Shown here in pieces: positions 20,641-31,065 of a stretch of DNA of 64,000 bases. Each line of letters opens with the position of its first letter. The stretch's first letter is position 1. The position numbers were made by a program, and so were the translations under genes. The DNA lies in contig JAKTNV010000679.1 of assembly GCA_022747635.1 (NCBI GenBank), forward strand, positions 18,606 to 82,605, read 5' to 3'. The notes under the pieces were generated by a model. The model searched no databases. It was not told the origin of the DNA and saw only the letters and a program-made list of their open reading frames with translations. The stretch comes from Hetaerina americana (lineage: Eukaryota; Arthropoda; Insecta; Odonata; Calopterygidae).

Positions 20641-22760
20641 GGCGGGTTTGGAAATGGAATGTAGGAGCGTTAAATGGATTGACAAGGAAGGAGTACCAGC
20701 AGGTTGCAGAGAAAACCAAGGAGGACGGTAAAGAGCTGAGTACTATCGAAGAAAAATGGGAATGTATCAAAAAATGGATGTCGAAAGCCGTAGAGGAAAC
20801 CATAGGAACCGTAAATGGGAAAAGGGCAAGAAAACCATGGATCACGAATGAGATGATTACAAATATGGATGAGAGGAGAAAATGGAAGAATGTAAACACA
20901 GAGTTAGGCAAAATTAAGTACAAAAAGTGAAACAATAAATTGAGACGGGCAACGAATAAAGTAAAAGAAGCATGATGGAAGACGCAATGCGAGGATATGG
21001 AAAGTTTGCAGAGGAAGGGTGAATTTGGTACGCTATACAGCAAAGTTAAATCTTTATCGGGAAGTAAGAAAGGAAGATCTATGCTAACAGTCAGAGATAA
21101 GGCGGGCAAGTTAATAGTTGAAACAAAAAAGATCCACGCGAGATGGAAGGAATATATAGAGGAACTGTATGGTAAAGGACTTAGGCCAAGAAGGTTAGAC
21201 AGAGCAAAGGAACATAACGGAGAGGAAGATAGTTTAGGTCCAGGCATACTCGACGATGAGATAGAAAGGGCATTAAGGGAGATGAAATTAAACAAGGCCG
21301 TGGGGGTGGACAACATTCCTGCGGAACTACTGAAATGTTTATCAAAATGTGGGAGGAAGAGCCTACTCGTATATGGACTGCTTCGTAGCATCTATGAGGA
21401 AGGAATCTGGCAGGAAGGCTTTGTGAGATCAGTGTTAGTTCCTATTCCGAAAAAGGTAGAGGCTACATCATGTGAGGACTACAGAACAATAAGTTTGATA
21501 TCCCACGTAGATTAAGTTGTTCTAAGGATCATAAACAAAATGATAGAGAGTAGGGCAAATGGTTACTTGGGGGATGATCAGTTTGGGTTTAGGAAGGGGA
21601 GAGGTACGCGTGATGCCATTGCAGTAATGAGATTATTAATCGAGAGGAATATAGAATACAATCATTACGTATTTGCCTTTTTCGTAGATTTCGAAAAAGC
21701 GTTTGATGGAGTGAATTTGGAAAAACTAATGAGTATATTGCAGAAAATAGGAATAGATTGGAGGGACAGGAGGCTAATCCGCAACCTGAACATGTCTCAG
21801 ACTGCTCAGGTGCGAGTGGGGAACGGGGGGTCCGGATGGGCAGTGTTAGGAAGAGGTGTAAGGCAGGGTTACCCATTATCACCGTTCCTGTTCAACCTGT
21901 ATGTAGAGGAAATGATTAGAGAGGCATGGGAAGAACTTGAGGTAGGAATGAAAGTGGGTGGGGAATTCGTAAAATCAGGGAATTAGGTTTGCTGATAACC
22001 AAGCTTTAATTAGTCAGTCAGCTAAGGGGCTGCAAGCATTTCTGAGTGATTTGGAAATTCAGACCGACAGAAATGGGGATGAGAATCAATATTAATGAAA
22101 CAAAGGCTATACGATTTTCCATAAAGAAAAAGTCTAAGCTTAAAATTAAAATAGGAGGGCTAAAACTGGAGCCGGCAGAACAGTTTACATATATCGGAAG
22201 TGTTTTGGACCAACACGGTCAAAGTAATACTCGTAGGGCCGTAAGGAGAAGAATTATGCTTGGCAAGGAGGCTTTCAACAAAGAAGGAGTTGACGGCAGG
22301 GTCGTTGAGTATGGATGTTAAGAAAAGACTCGCAAAAACTTTTATATGGAGCGTAGCTATGTACGGCGCGGAAACGTGGTCACTGAAGCAGGATTAACAT
22401 CCTGCTTCAGTGACCACGAAAGCGGAAGCGGATTGTAGGCTTTTGAAATGTGGGTGTGTAGAAGAATGGAGGAGGTGAAATCGACCGAAAGGAAAACAAA
22501 TGAGGAATTACTAGATATGATGGGCAAGGAGAGGGACTTGTTGGGAAAAATCCTAAGGAGGCAGGAAAAATGGATGATGGTCGTATTGATCGGGGATGGA
22601 ATGTTGAAGACTGTGATAGAGGGGAGAATATTTGGCAAACGAGGAAAGTGCAGGAACAGGATAGGGATGTTTGACAGGATGAAGGGAGGAAGGAAGTACG
22701 CAGAGATGAAGAGGGACTTGATGTGGAGTAGGTTGCTATATTGCATTTTGTTAGGAGTCA
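20641..22760 (+). pseudogene. RTE-like reverse transcriptase and C-terminal region
   Basis: RT blocks are in the right order: KAVGVDNIPAELLK (about 21297), RSVLVPIPKK, DDQFGFRKGRGTRDAI (about 21573), FFVDFEKAFDGVN with the first catalytic aspartate (about 21681), RQGYPLSPFLFNLY (about 21863), and a damaged FADD box reading FADN near 21987. MRININETKAIRFS, YIGSVLDQHGQS and WSVAMYGAETWSLKQ follow, then a C-terminal helix with RKTNEELLDMMGKERD. A stop near 21513, another near 21984 and an inserted hairpin at 22395 break the frame. FADN instead of FADD would itself be expected to abolish polymerisation. Confidence 0.9.
22376..22417. repeat. Perfect 19-bp hairpin inside the RT sequence
   Basis: GTGGTCACTGAAGCAGGAT (22376-22394), loop TAAC, then the exact reverse complement (22399-22417). 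In the copy at 8134 the same position reads straight on, so the right arm is a local inverted insertion. Confidence 0.95.
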
Positions 22761-22835
22761 CGAAATATTTATTGGGTACTAGCGTCCATCTAAAATCTAC
22801 CTTAACCAGTAGATTATTTAGTAATAATAAAAGTA

Positions 22836-23379
22836 ATTCCCAAAGGCTAAAATTGATTGGTAACCGCTCCACAGTAAAAATACCAATGTATTTCTCCTGG
22901 CTATTTGTGTTCACCTGGTGACGCTGAATGAAAACTGTTTTCTATAATTATCTTCAACTATGACAATTTTGGTCAATTATAAGCGGGGTGATTCCTCAGA
23001 TATTTTTACTGGAATGGTTGATGTACGAATACTGCGAAAATATCCCTAATTATTTCTATTTAAATGTTTATTGGATTCCAGTGGCATTAATTTTTTCTAT
23101 TGTGAACGTAGAATTCATTTTACTTTACTGATAGCTGTTGAGTCAAGCGTAATGAATTACATTGATATAAAAGTTCAGGTAATTTCCCCAATAAGAGAAG
23201 GCAAAATGCTTTTGAGTTGCGCAATTGCAAATCTCTCGCAAGCAATGAAAGATTGTGTGCTATAAAATGATCTTTGAAAATTGGCATTTTTAGATAGCAT
23301 TGCTTTTAGAAAGAAATATTTTGCCGCATTAAGATCAAGATCATAAGGTCTATGATTAAAACTCTCGTAGAGTGAATAA
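22836..23379. other. Spacer, nothing recognised
   Basis: AT-rich; no frame of note. Confidence 0.5.
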
Positions 23380-23381
23380 TA

Positions 23382-23640
23382 TGCGTGGCAGCCTAGTGGG
23401 TATAATGTTTGACTTGAGAGTTCAAATCCTGTTGCGATGCTTTGTCGTGATCACCCATTCTAAACTTAATCGGGATAAGCTTATCAGATATTAGCGTTTC
23501 GATTATCTGGTCACTATACCTTCGTGAGAAACTGCATGGTGTCGCAGGGAAAGGAACCTGAGCTCCTTATCATCCTCTTAAATGTGTGTGAGTTTCACAT
23601 ATTTTAAAGCACGACGTGAGGTTACCATAACCTATGGAAG
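23382..23640 (+). mobile_element. Degraded tRNA-derived SINE
   Basis: Head with TGGCAGCCTAGTGGGTATAA (box A, about 23396-23415) and GAGTTCAAATCCT (box B, about 23418-23430). The body holds TCGCAGGGAAAGGAACCTGA (23542-23561), the block shared with the other SINE copies. The 3' end is not defined. Confidence 0.6.
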
Positions 23641-24799
23641 CAAACCTTGAGGTTATCGACTGTGGATAGAAGGTAAACAGGTCCACGTCATTGAACTGGA
23701 ATGTTTACAGAATGAAGTCATTTATTATGATTGAGAGTGGTTGTAGCGGGGGAAATTATGAGAAGATTATGTCGCGCAAACACCGTTAGATATTCCCTGG
23801 ATTTGTAGAAATGGTGAGGAGTTGTGACAGGAATTGTGAGAAATGGCGTTGCACATCACCTTATTAGTAATGGAATAGTAACTTTGCAAGTTTTGAAAAA
23901 GTATATTTCAATTCGCTGTGATCACATCTCCCAGTCATAACATAATGGTCACGCTAAGGGTCTGTTGGACCCCACCCCGAAAAACAGCTGCCATGTCTTT
24001 ATGGCTTGAGGTACAGGCCTGTAAAGCCCGAAATTTTACTAAATGTACTGCAATTTGTACTGTCTATGTTTGGGTTGTGCAGCTTTGCAGAATTTGTTTT
24101 TTTTAAATTATAAATTTGCAATACAAAAATCACGAAAATCTACTTGTTTTGATCAAATGATCATTAAATCTTCTAACTCCAATATTTTACAATAGAATAT
24201 TTAGGGGTACACCCCCAAAATACTACCTTTTGAAATGATATGATTTTAATTGCCGATACTGAAAAAAGTATTATGGGGAGAATCAACCCCAGCCATACTC
24301 TTAATAGTGGGAAAATGATATGGCGAGGGAAATTAGAGAGGAAAAATAAATAAATAAAAATAAATTAAAAAAATAAAATGATATAGGGGTTAGAACAGAA
24401 CAAACGATTAAACAAAATACGATAAATAAAACGCTCTGGCTAAGGTGTAATAGATAGCATTGACACTCGACCTTTTCAAGCACTCATCCAGGCAGGGTTT
24501 GCGAGAGATTTCTCCCAACGCCAGCCCACTTTTTTGATTTTTCCGGTAACATTCATATGGCCGTAGTTACCGTTCCTTTTAATTTATTGAAAAAAAAAAA
24601 TATTTATTCTAAAGGTGTGAAATGAAATTATGAAACAACAGCGGGATCATTACAGAGGCAAATTAGTTGAAGAAATAATTTAGTCTATTCATTTATTTTT
24701 AATATTTTTGAATGAACTAAATTTTATATCAAATTTATTGAAAATATAATATTAATATATAACCATAAACACAGTAATCAACTCGAAGGTCGGTTTAGT
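23641..24799. other. AT-rich spacer
   Basis: No gene or repeat end recognised; an A/T-only low-complexity stretch at 24340-24380. Confidence 0.5.
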
Positions 24800-25038
24800 T
24801 GGTGATGGTAGAGTGCACCCAGTACTAAGCCCTACACGGCCTGTGAAATTCATACATCAGGGTAGGGGCGCCAGTTTCTTTCCCTGTGCCGGTTATGGTT
24901 TCCCAGGAAGATCTGATACCCAAGAAATCACAAAGCTTGGGTGGAGCTGCAGGTGCCCAGAGTGCCTTGCCCGAGAATCGAACCCGGGACCAGAGGGTCA
25001 GCAGTCCACCGCTCTACCCACTGGACTACCGCGACCCA

Positions 25039-25040
<2 letters not shown>
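24800..25040 (-). mobile_element. tRNA-derived SINE, best-preserved head
   Basis: On the minus strand the head (about 25038-24966) reads GGGTCGCGGTAGTCCAGTGG, then GTAGAGCGGTGG, and ends in the T arm CCCGGGTTCGATTCTCGGG. The anticodon loop is CTGCTGA (anticodon-position GCT). The body holds CTTCCTGGGAAACC, CACAGGGAAAG, CCCTGATGTATGAATTTCAC and TAGGGCTTAGTA. The last two blocks are also present at 56610-56650 with few changes. Box A and box B are both near consensus. It abuts a (TA)n tract at its 5' end. Confidence 0.8.
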
Positions 25041-25041
<1 letters not shown>

Positions 25042-25096
<55 letters not shown>

Positions 25097-25133
25097 AAAA
25101 AATATATATATATATATAATATAATATAATATG
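25042..25133. repeat. (TA)n microsatellite and related A/T repeats
   Basis: About 50 bp of pure TA (25042-25091), then AGAGAAAAAAA and further TA and ATAAT units. Confidence 0.95.
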
Positions 25134-27039
25134 AAAAGCATTATTCAGCATTTGAAATGAGAATTAGAGCCTGAAAATCAGTCAGAAACACGTATTCTGA
25201 TGCACAAGCATATGCGGTGTTTGTCACACATTGGGCACAGTCATGATGGACATTGCATCTTGGTTTTTATCTTCGTTCCTCATGCAGATCATACAGCGTC
25301 TTAGGTAGAAACTGAGACCTCGCGTTTTTGTATTTTAGTACGGTGTCAGTGTAAAAGCGATAAAATGCCCGTAAGTATACATGCGACTGTAATCCATCAC
25401 ATATACTACTCACTAATATTAGTTTACGTCATCCATAAGGGTAAATTACTCACATATTCCTTCTCCGATTCTGCGGTAAACGGGAGAACCCCATTGAGAA
25501 ACCCTCCCACTCAACAAATAGGAAGAAAAATCTGATTAATTTATTAACTATAATAGCCATTATTGAAACGTTGAAAACCGGGGAGAAACTGAGGTTGGGA
25601 AAACCATCAAATAAATCTAAAAAAAACATGGAATTAGAGAATTCATGCCATTTTATCGAAGAATTCGTAGTGGACAGCAGAAGGAAAAATAACTTATGTA
25701 TTTTCTTTATGGCTTTACTCTTTCTTCTGTGATTGGTCCTATATTATTAATTTCATGATGTTATTATCTTATTAATTTCAATGGTTTGTGCAAACGCAAG
25801 TTCAATGGAAATGATACAGCTTTTGTCGATAATTAAGCCCTTGGCTATGTTTCTTCGGATTGGGAAATGTTACAACGTAAGACACTAAAAGATTTACATT
25901 TTCTGCGGAAGTAGTTGTACTGTAATTCCCTTGTGATGAATGAAATACTAAGTTTAAGAGTTGTGTATATTAGTAATCCATGCCTATTTAATTTTGACTT
26001 TGTATGTGCTTTGGTTCGCGCTGCGCACATATTCAGTGCAAATGTCCATTTATAGAACGGGTGCATGGTAATGTACTTATGATATTTAGGTGTGTCATTG
26101 GATATTTGATTAAGTTGGTGCAAACGAATTTTTGATTTGAAAAGAAGATGATTTCCCCAACATTATTTTTTTATTTCATTTCATTCGTAATAAATTCCCA
26201 ATTTCTTATCTTTGTTTGATTTGTTGTATCTTGGTTCAGTTAATTTGGGATTATGATTTAATCGTTTGGGGAGATGTTTATGTTATATTTTTTATGTTTA
26301 AATAGTCTTCAGAAAATAACTGTTAGAAACTATGGTTTAAAGGGAGATATGAGTAGATATAAACCTAAACTCCAACTGACAATATTTAGTCTAACATTTT
26401 TGTTAATGGGACCAAAAAATTGAAATTTTTTACCAGATAACACGAAAAGGATAAATAATTTTTTATGGATGTTTGCATGGTAAAAATTATGACTTTTGGC
26501 TCATCAGAGGTGACAACTGTTTGGGAATTGTGTGAATAATTTAAGAAAGAATTGTATGATATATGTGGTGTCCCACCAATTACATCATCATTCATCTAAA
26601 TGCTTGTAAAAGTTAAAACCTCCAAGGAAAGATTCGAAGCGCGGTAATCTCTCTTCTGTAAATGGGATTTATTATTTTGATGAATCACATTTTCAAAACT
26701 GTATGTATTAATTCATTACTTACTCGTAAATGTCTATGAAAGCGGAGAAGTGAGGAACTGTTTGAGCATTACGTATACATTTAGCAATATCTATTGTACT
26801 GTATCGGGGAAACGAGGCAGTCGTATATTAGCACAAAACCTTGACAATGGACTTGATGGGAGACTGTTTTTAATAATAATAAAGCGACTTAATCAATTTA
26901 TCCTCTAATGAAGAAATAAAAATTCATTAATTTTATTTGTGAATTTGATGTACCGACGTAATACAATGATAGTGTCGACATTTTCTTAATTAAGAGACCC
27001 ATTAGATTAAGCATATTAAGTTCGAATTCATGTGATGAG
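25134..27039. other. AT-rich non-coding stretch
   Basis: Only short frames below 95 codons without domains; no repeat ends. Confidence 0.5.
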
Positions 27040-28000
27040 AGATTAGCAATTGCAAGAGTCAGTCAGTTGCACACGGACATTTCCCCTACAAGGATGCGAA
27101 CCGGTCCTATCCAGTATGCATCACGGTCCCGAGTTCCCGCCAAAGGAAGGATTGGTGGGCGTATGGGAGTTGCCGCGACCGGATACCTGCCCATTTTTTC
27201 TTAAGCATTCGGACGTCGTCTTCGGTCTTGACTCTTTACGTACGTCAGATAGGTAGCCATGCATCCGTGCATCGGGGCGTGAATTCACGACTTGCAGATT
27301 TCAAGAAATTCCTGACGGAATGTCCAAAAACACACGCGATGCGATTTCCGAAAGCGATGGCCAAGAATGAAATCTTCGAGAAATGGACTTTCCTGGAAGG
27401 AAACAATTTCCGCGGCGGGGCGTTTATCACGCGACCGGCAGTAAAAAAAGGCGAGATCGCAGACGTTATAAAAAAAAGAGATGAGAGGGGGAAAGAGCAT
27501 AATAATTTCACAGCGAGAGAAAGAGAGAGTGTGAGAGGGGGAGGATAGGGCATTTGCTGAGGAGAAGTTCTTACCCGGGTGTCTGTCTGACCTTGCCACT
27601 TTAAATGAAGTTTACTATCATTATTCCTACCGCAAAGCACGGAGACCGGGTGGGAGGGGGCAAGACGGCGGGGCATTCAGAGAATTCAAGGTCAAGCAAG
27701 GAGACAACCGGCAGACGGTCTGGTCCGGTGGTACCTGCTGTCGTAACCATTGATTCATGCGGGGGGGGGGGGGAGGGGGCAAGTAGAGCTCCCACCACCC
27801 TCCCCTCTTCTCTCTTCCCTTCCTCCCCCTCACCTCATTCCCACGCGACGCACACCCTCACGTTGCAGGGGGCGTGGGGATGGTTAGGTGCAAAATATAT
27901 GACATCGCCGCCCCGCCGTTTAGCTCCTCTGAACTAGCCGCCAGACGCGAAAATAAACCCACCCCCACCCCCTTCATCAAGTGAGAGGGCTTCTACTGTC
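27040..28000. promoter_or_regulatory. GC- and CpG-rich block with a G-run
   Basis: CpG-rich with overlapping frames on both strands (up to 143 codons), none with a known domain. Purine-rich at 27480-27545 (GAGAGAAAGAGAGAGTG), and a run of 13 G, one A, then 5 G at 27761-27779 that could form a G-quadruplex or slip during sequencing. The block is like the one at 16391-17360 and may be a promoter-like island, unproven. Confidence 0.35.
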
Positions 28001-30136
28001 ACGATTTTTGCGAAAATGAAGAGTATTTTTCTTCCGCCAGGTCGAAAACAAACAGACATATCTCACACGAGTGCATTGTTAATTCGACACCAAATGTAAA
28101 CATTTTCGCGGACGAATATGTACTCTCGCCAAACGGAATTAAGCTTATTTTTGTGATACTTTTTCATCGCTGTGCGCGGTCGATCCGGGAGATCATTTTG
28201 CATTCTGGTCATCTTTCCTTTGCCTCGGAACTGTCTTCCCTATTGGTTAACGGTCGCGTTAAATCAGTGGAGGCTCGGCCCGGGGAATGGTTGTGTCCGA
28301 AATCTGGTAACACCTGGGGAGTCCCCTCTTGAATTTTATGACAAACAAAGCCTTATCGAAATACCTGACGATAGTGGACTCCCAGGAGCAAAATAATTAA
28401 CATTATATTCATCCAAAAGGTACTATAGTAGATATAATCTAATGAGAATATAGAAGACTCATTATTCTCCGGGCAAAATGTAAATAATCCCCTATATGAT
28501 AAGGTCGTATATTTTTAATTTCTAAAATCAGTTTATTTGATTTCTCTTTTTCTCTTATCTTCTGATGTTAATTTTATCGATTTTTTCTGAACATTTGGCG
28601 CAACAGCATTTCGGCTATGCCTATCTAATAAGTACCTTAAAAAGTCGCCGAAGGGTCTTTAGCAGGCGGTGTATGTATATAAATTATGGAAAAGGAGTGA
28701 AATAACTCTGTAGTGGAAAATATGTATTAACGTATTACCTTATTATTGTCTTACTTATTACTCTTTGCTTTTTGTGCGGCAGAAAATACGAGTTCCTGCA
28801 TTTATTTTCACTGGTTTTGTCTCTCTTTGTCGCTGCGCGTGTGCAATTTAGAATGAAAATTATTTGCTTATTATCACCAGTAAAATCGAATGTTTGGTGC
28901 AGATGAAATATGTTAAATAACGAGTTGGAGTATTTGAGGATCCTAATGAGGTAGTTTTTTGGTGCGTATTGTGCTCTGGCAAGAAGTTTTTTTTATGGCT
29001 CGTGCAGATTTTTGTATTGTTAGCGGTTCATTAACCGCTTGCTAATATCGAGCCCAAAGTGCTTGCGGAATATTCCGCGTGAAAATAAAAAATGAGGAAT
29101 CGCATATTTTCCTCACTTTTTCATCGCTATAATTACCACCAGGGCGTTTCACCAATGCTAACTTATTCAAGGCGCCGCTGCTGTGTTTCGCCGGCGGTGT
29201 TTTTTTGCGAGTAATGCTCAATGCGACGGAAAAATTCCAAGTGCATGACGTGTTGAGTGACGCTCGTATGAACACCTAATTTCTTAAAGGGTAGATCCAT
29301 TTTTGTGAATTTATTTTTACAATATATATTGTTATACATATTTTTTATTTGCGCCATTATTGTTGCGGTATGAATCTCTTGGAAAAATTTCGATATCTCT
29401 ATCACTTGTCACATCTCTTTTTATAATTTTCTGCTTCTTCGGGACTTTAATTTTGAATTTTTATGATTTATTTGCGCAAAAAGAGAAATCCATATTGCGT
29501 TTCGCCGAGGGGGTTCAAACGATATTTTTATACAATTGGGACTATCACTCTTTGTGGGGCAATGTAGCGGAAGTCGTGGGCACGTTATTATTTTTTATTT
29601 TTTCCACTAGCTAGCTGACTGTTTGAATTGCTAAAATTGATCAAAAGTTCTCTAAAACTCGAAAACACATGCATAGACTGCTTGACTGTTCATTTCTTTT
29701 GGTTATGAAAAGTAGCGCATTAAATAGCCTTTTAGTGCATCATGCCACATCAAAAGAAGCCGTTTTTGCTTAGCGATGCTCGTATAACGTTACTTATAAT
29801 GATTTACTCTAGAATAAAACAGAACAAGAATGTTCTGGAAATTGACCGGAAATCACTAGATTTTTTGTAACTTTTTATCTTAATCAATAAATTAATGGTG
29901 TCTCTTGGAATTGAAAACTTTACTTTCTGAAATCGATCCACAGGTTGCGTTCTGAAAGTACTGTAATTAAATTTCTCGCCGCCACCCTTATTTGTCGGAG
30001 TGGAATCGAACCACTTGGAGTATGTGGGGGTGACGCTAAGCTTTGCCGCAAAACCAGTCTCAGTGCTCTCTAAGCTGTGAAAGCGGCAGGACGTCAGTTA
30101 TTGTAAACCTCTGCGCGCCAACCTTGTCGCGTAAAA
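28001..30136. other. Non-coding stretch with a possible SINE box B
   Basis: No supported gene. On the minus strand near 30016-30004 GGTTCGATTCC matches a pol III box B, but no good box A precedes it. A weak SINE head at most. Confidence 0.4.
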
Positions 30137-30358
30137 ATGGAATTTACGATCGAGCAACGGTGTGCGCTTAAGTTTTGTGGTAAACTGGAAAAATCTCTTG
30201 AGGAGACCAAGAAGTTGATTCGTGAGGCCTACGGGACTCAGCTCAGTCCTACTCGCAAGTTTAAACTATTGAAAGAGAGTTTGACTCCATTTTTAATACT
30301 TATTGATAAAAAATTGTACTACGTTGGTCAAAGTGGGAAGAAAATTCAGAGCGGGTAG
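30137..30358 (+). pseudogene. Mariner transposase N-terminal scrap
   Basis: The 73-codon frame starts MEFTIEQRCALKFCGKLEKS and continues ETKKLIREAYG. This is the opening helix-turn-helix of mariner transposases (E-Q-R-x-x-I/L-K-F-C then E-T-x-x-x-L/I-x-x-A-Y-G). Homology fades after about residue 40, and the rest (FLILIDKKLYYVG) matches nothing I know. No terminal repeats were found close by, so this is a decayed fragment. The alternative, a small host protein using this fold, is less likely but not excluded. Confidence 0.6.
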
Positions 30359-30565
30359 TATTTCGCTTCACTTTTCGAAAAGTAGTTATATGAAAATTGG
30401 CGGAGCGAGACGAATTGTAGGAGGATTACAATAGCTTTGGAGTTTCACTCAATAAATTAAATTCATCTCAAAAGATGAAATTGAGTTGTTTGAAATATTA
30501 CGACTAAATCAAAAGTTCCTGAATTCATTTTTTAGGCAAGGATCAATGCGAAAAATTAGACAACT

Positions 30566-31065
30566 ACGTCTACGCAATACCCATAAAGCCTCCGCATGGG
30601 TGAGTGGCGGAGGGTGTTAGGGCATCAGCCTTAAATGCAGAAATCATACATGCTTGTGAATATATATTTTTTTCATGTACTCACCTTTGAATACATACAC
30701 ACACCTTGCAATAATTGGTGTGTGTGTGTTGAATTTAGGACTTTATATTAAATGTCTTGGTTGGTAGGGTTCAGTTAACCTTTTTCAATTCTTTAATGAA
30801 CGTTTTCACTCATGGATCCCAAGTACTTGTCGCGTATTCCAAATGTGGCTTACCTAAAGCAGAATAACAATCTCTCTTGCCTTTTCATTGCATTTTCTAC
30901 AATCCGTCTAATGAAACCTAATTTTTTTAAGGATGATCCACACACTCTCTCGGGTTTGTATCCATCACTTCGTATAAATATAAACACGTACGCTAACACA
31001 CATACATGTTTATTTACATCATACGAAATTGCATACATAAAGACAACGCTTGATTTAAAATGGTT
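30566..31065 (-). mobile_element. CR1/Jockey-like LINE 3' fragment
   Basis: The minus strand shows an RT thumb-like segment, KLGFIRRIVENAMKRQERLL (about 30935-30870), then a damaged remnant of the usual RPHLEYAS-x-WDP motif. The 3' tail has the same GC-rich block as at 6905-6957: CCTCCGCCACTCACCC, then ATGCGGAGGCTTTATGGGTA. So the two fragments belong to one or two close families. Many stops; not functional. Confidence 0.65.

Larger units (their letters stand above)
19855..22835 (+). mobile_element. Near full-length but decayed RTE-like non-LTR retrotransposon
   Basis: About 3 kb holding, in order, an AP-type endonuclease, a reverse transcriptase and an RTE/BovB-type C-terminus in one original reading frame, now broken by several stops and shifts. 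The length and the short 3' region fit RTE elements, which encode one EN-RT protein. The 3' end has the family signature CTACCTTAACCAGTAGATTA followed by TTTAGTAATAATAAAAG. Homologous 3' pieces lie at 6727, 8134, 8939, 9441 and 34172, so the family is multi-copy here. No complete ORF remains, so this copy is dead. Confidence 0.9.

Noticed and set aside
20441..21391. 316-codon frame on the minus strand
   Set aside because: It lies antisense to the RTE-like endonuclease/RT region, whose plus-strand motifs are clear. It is a shadow frame.
22357..22914. 185-codon frame on the minus strand
   Set aside because: Antisense to the RT C-terminal region and 3' end of the same RTE-like element.
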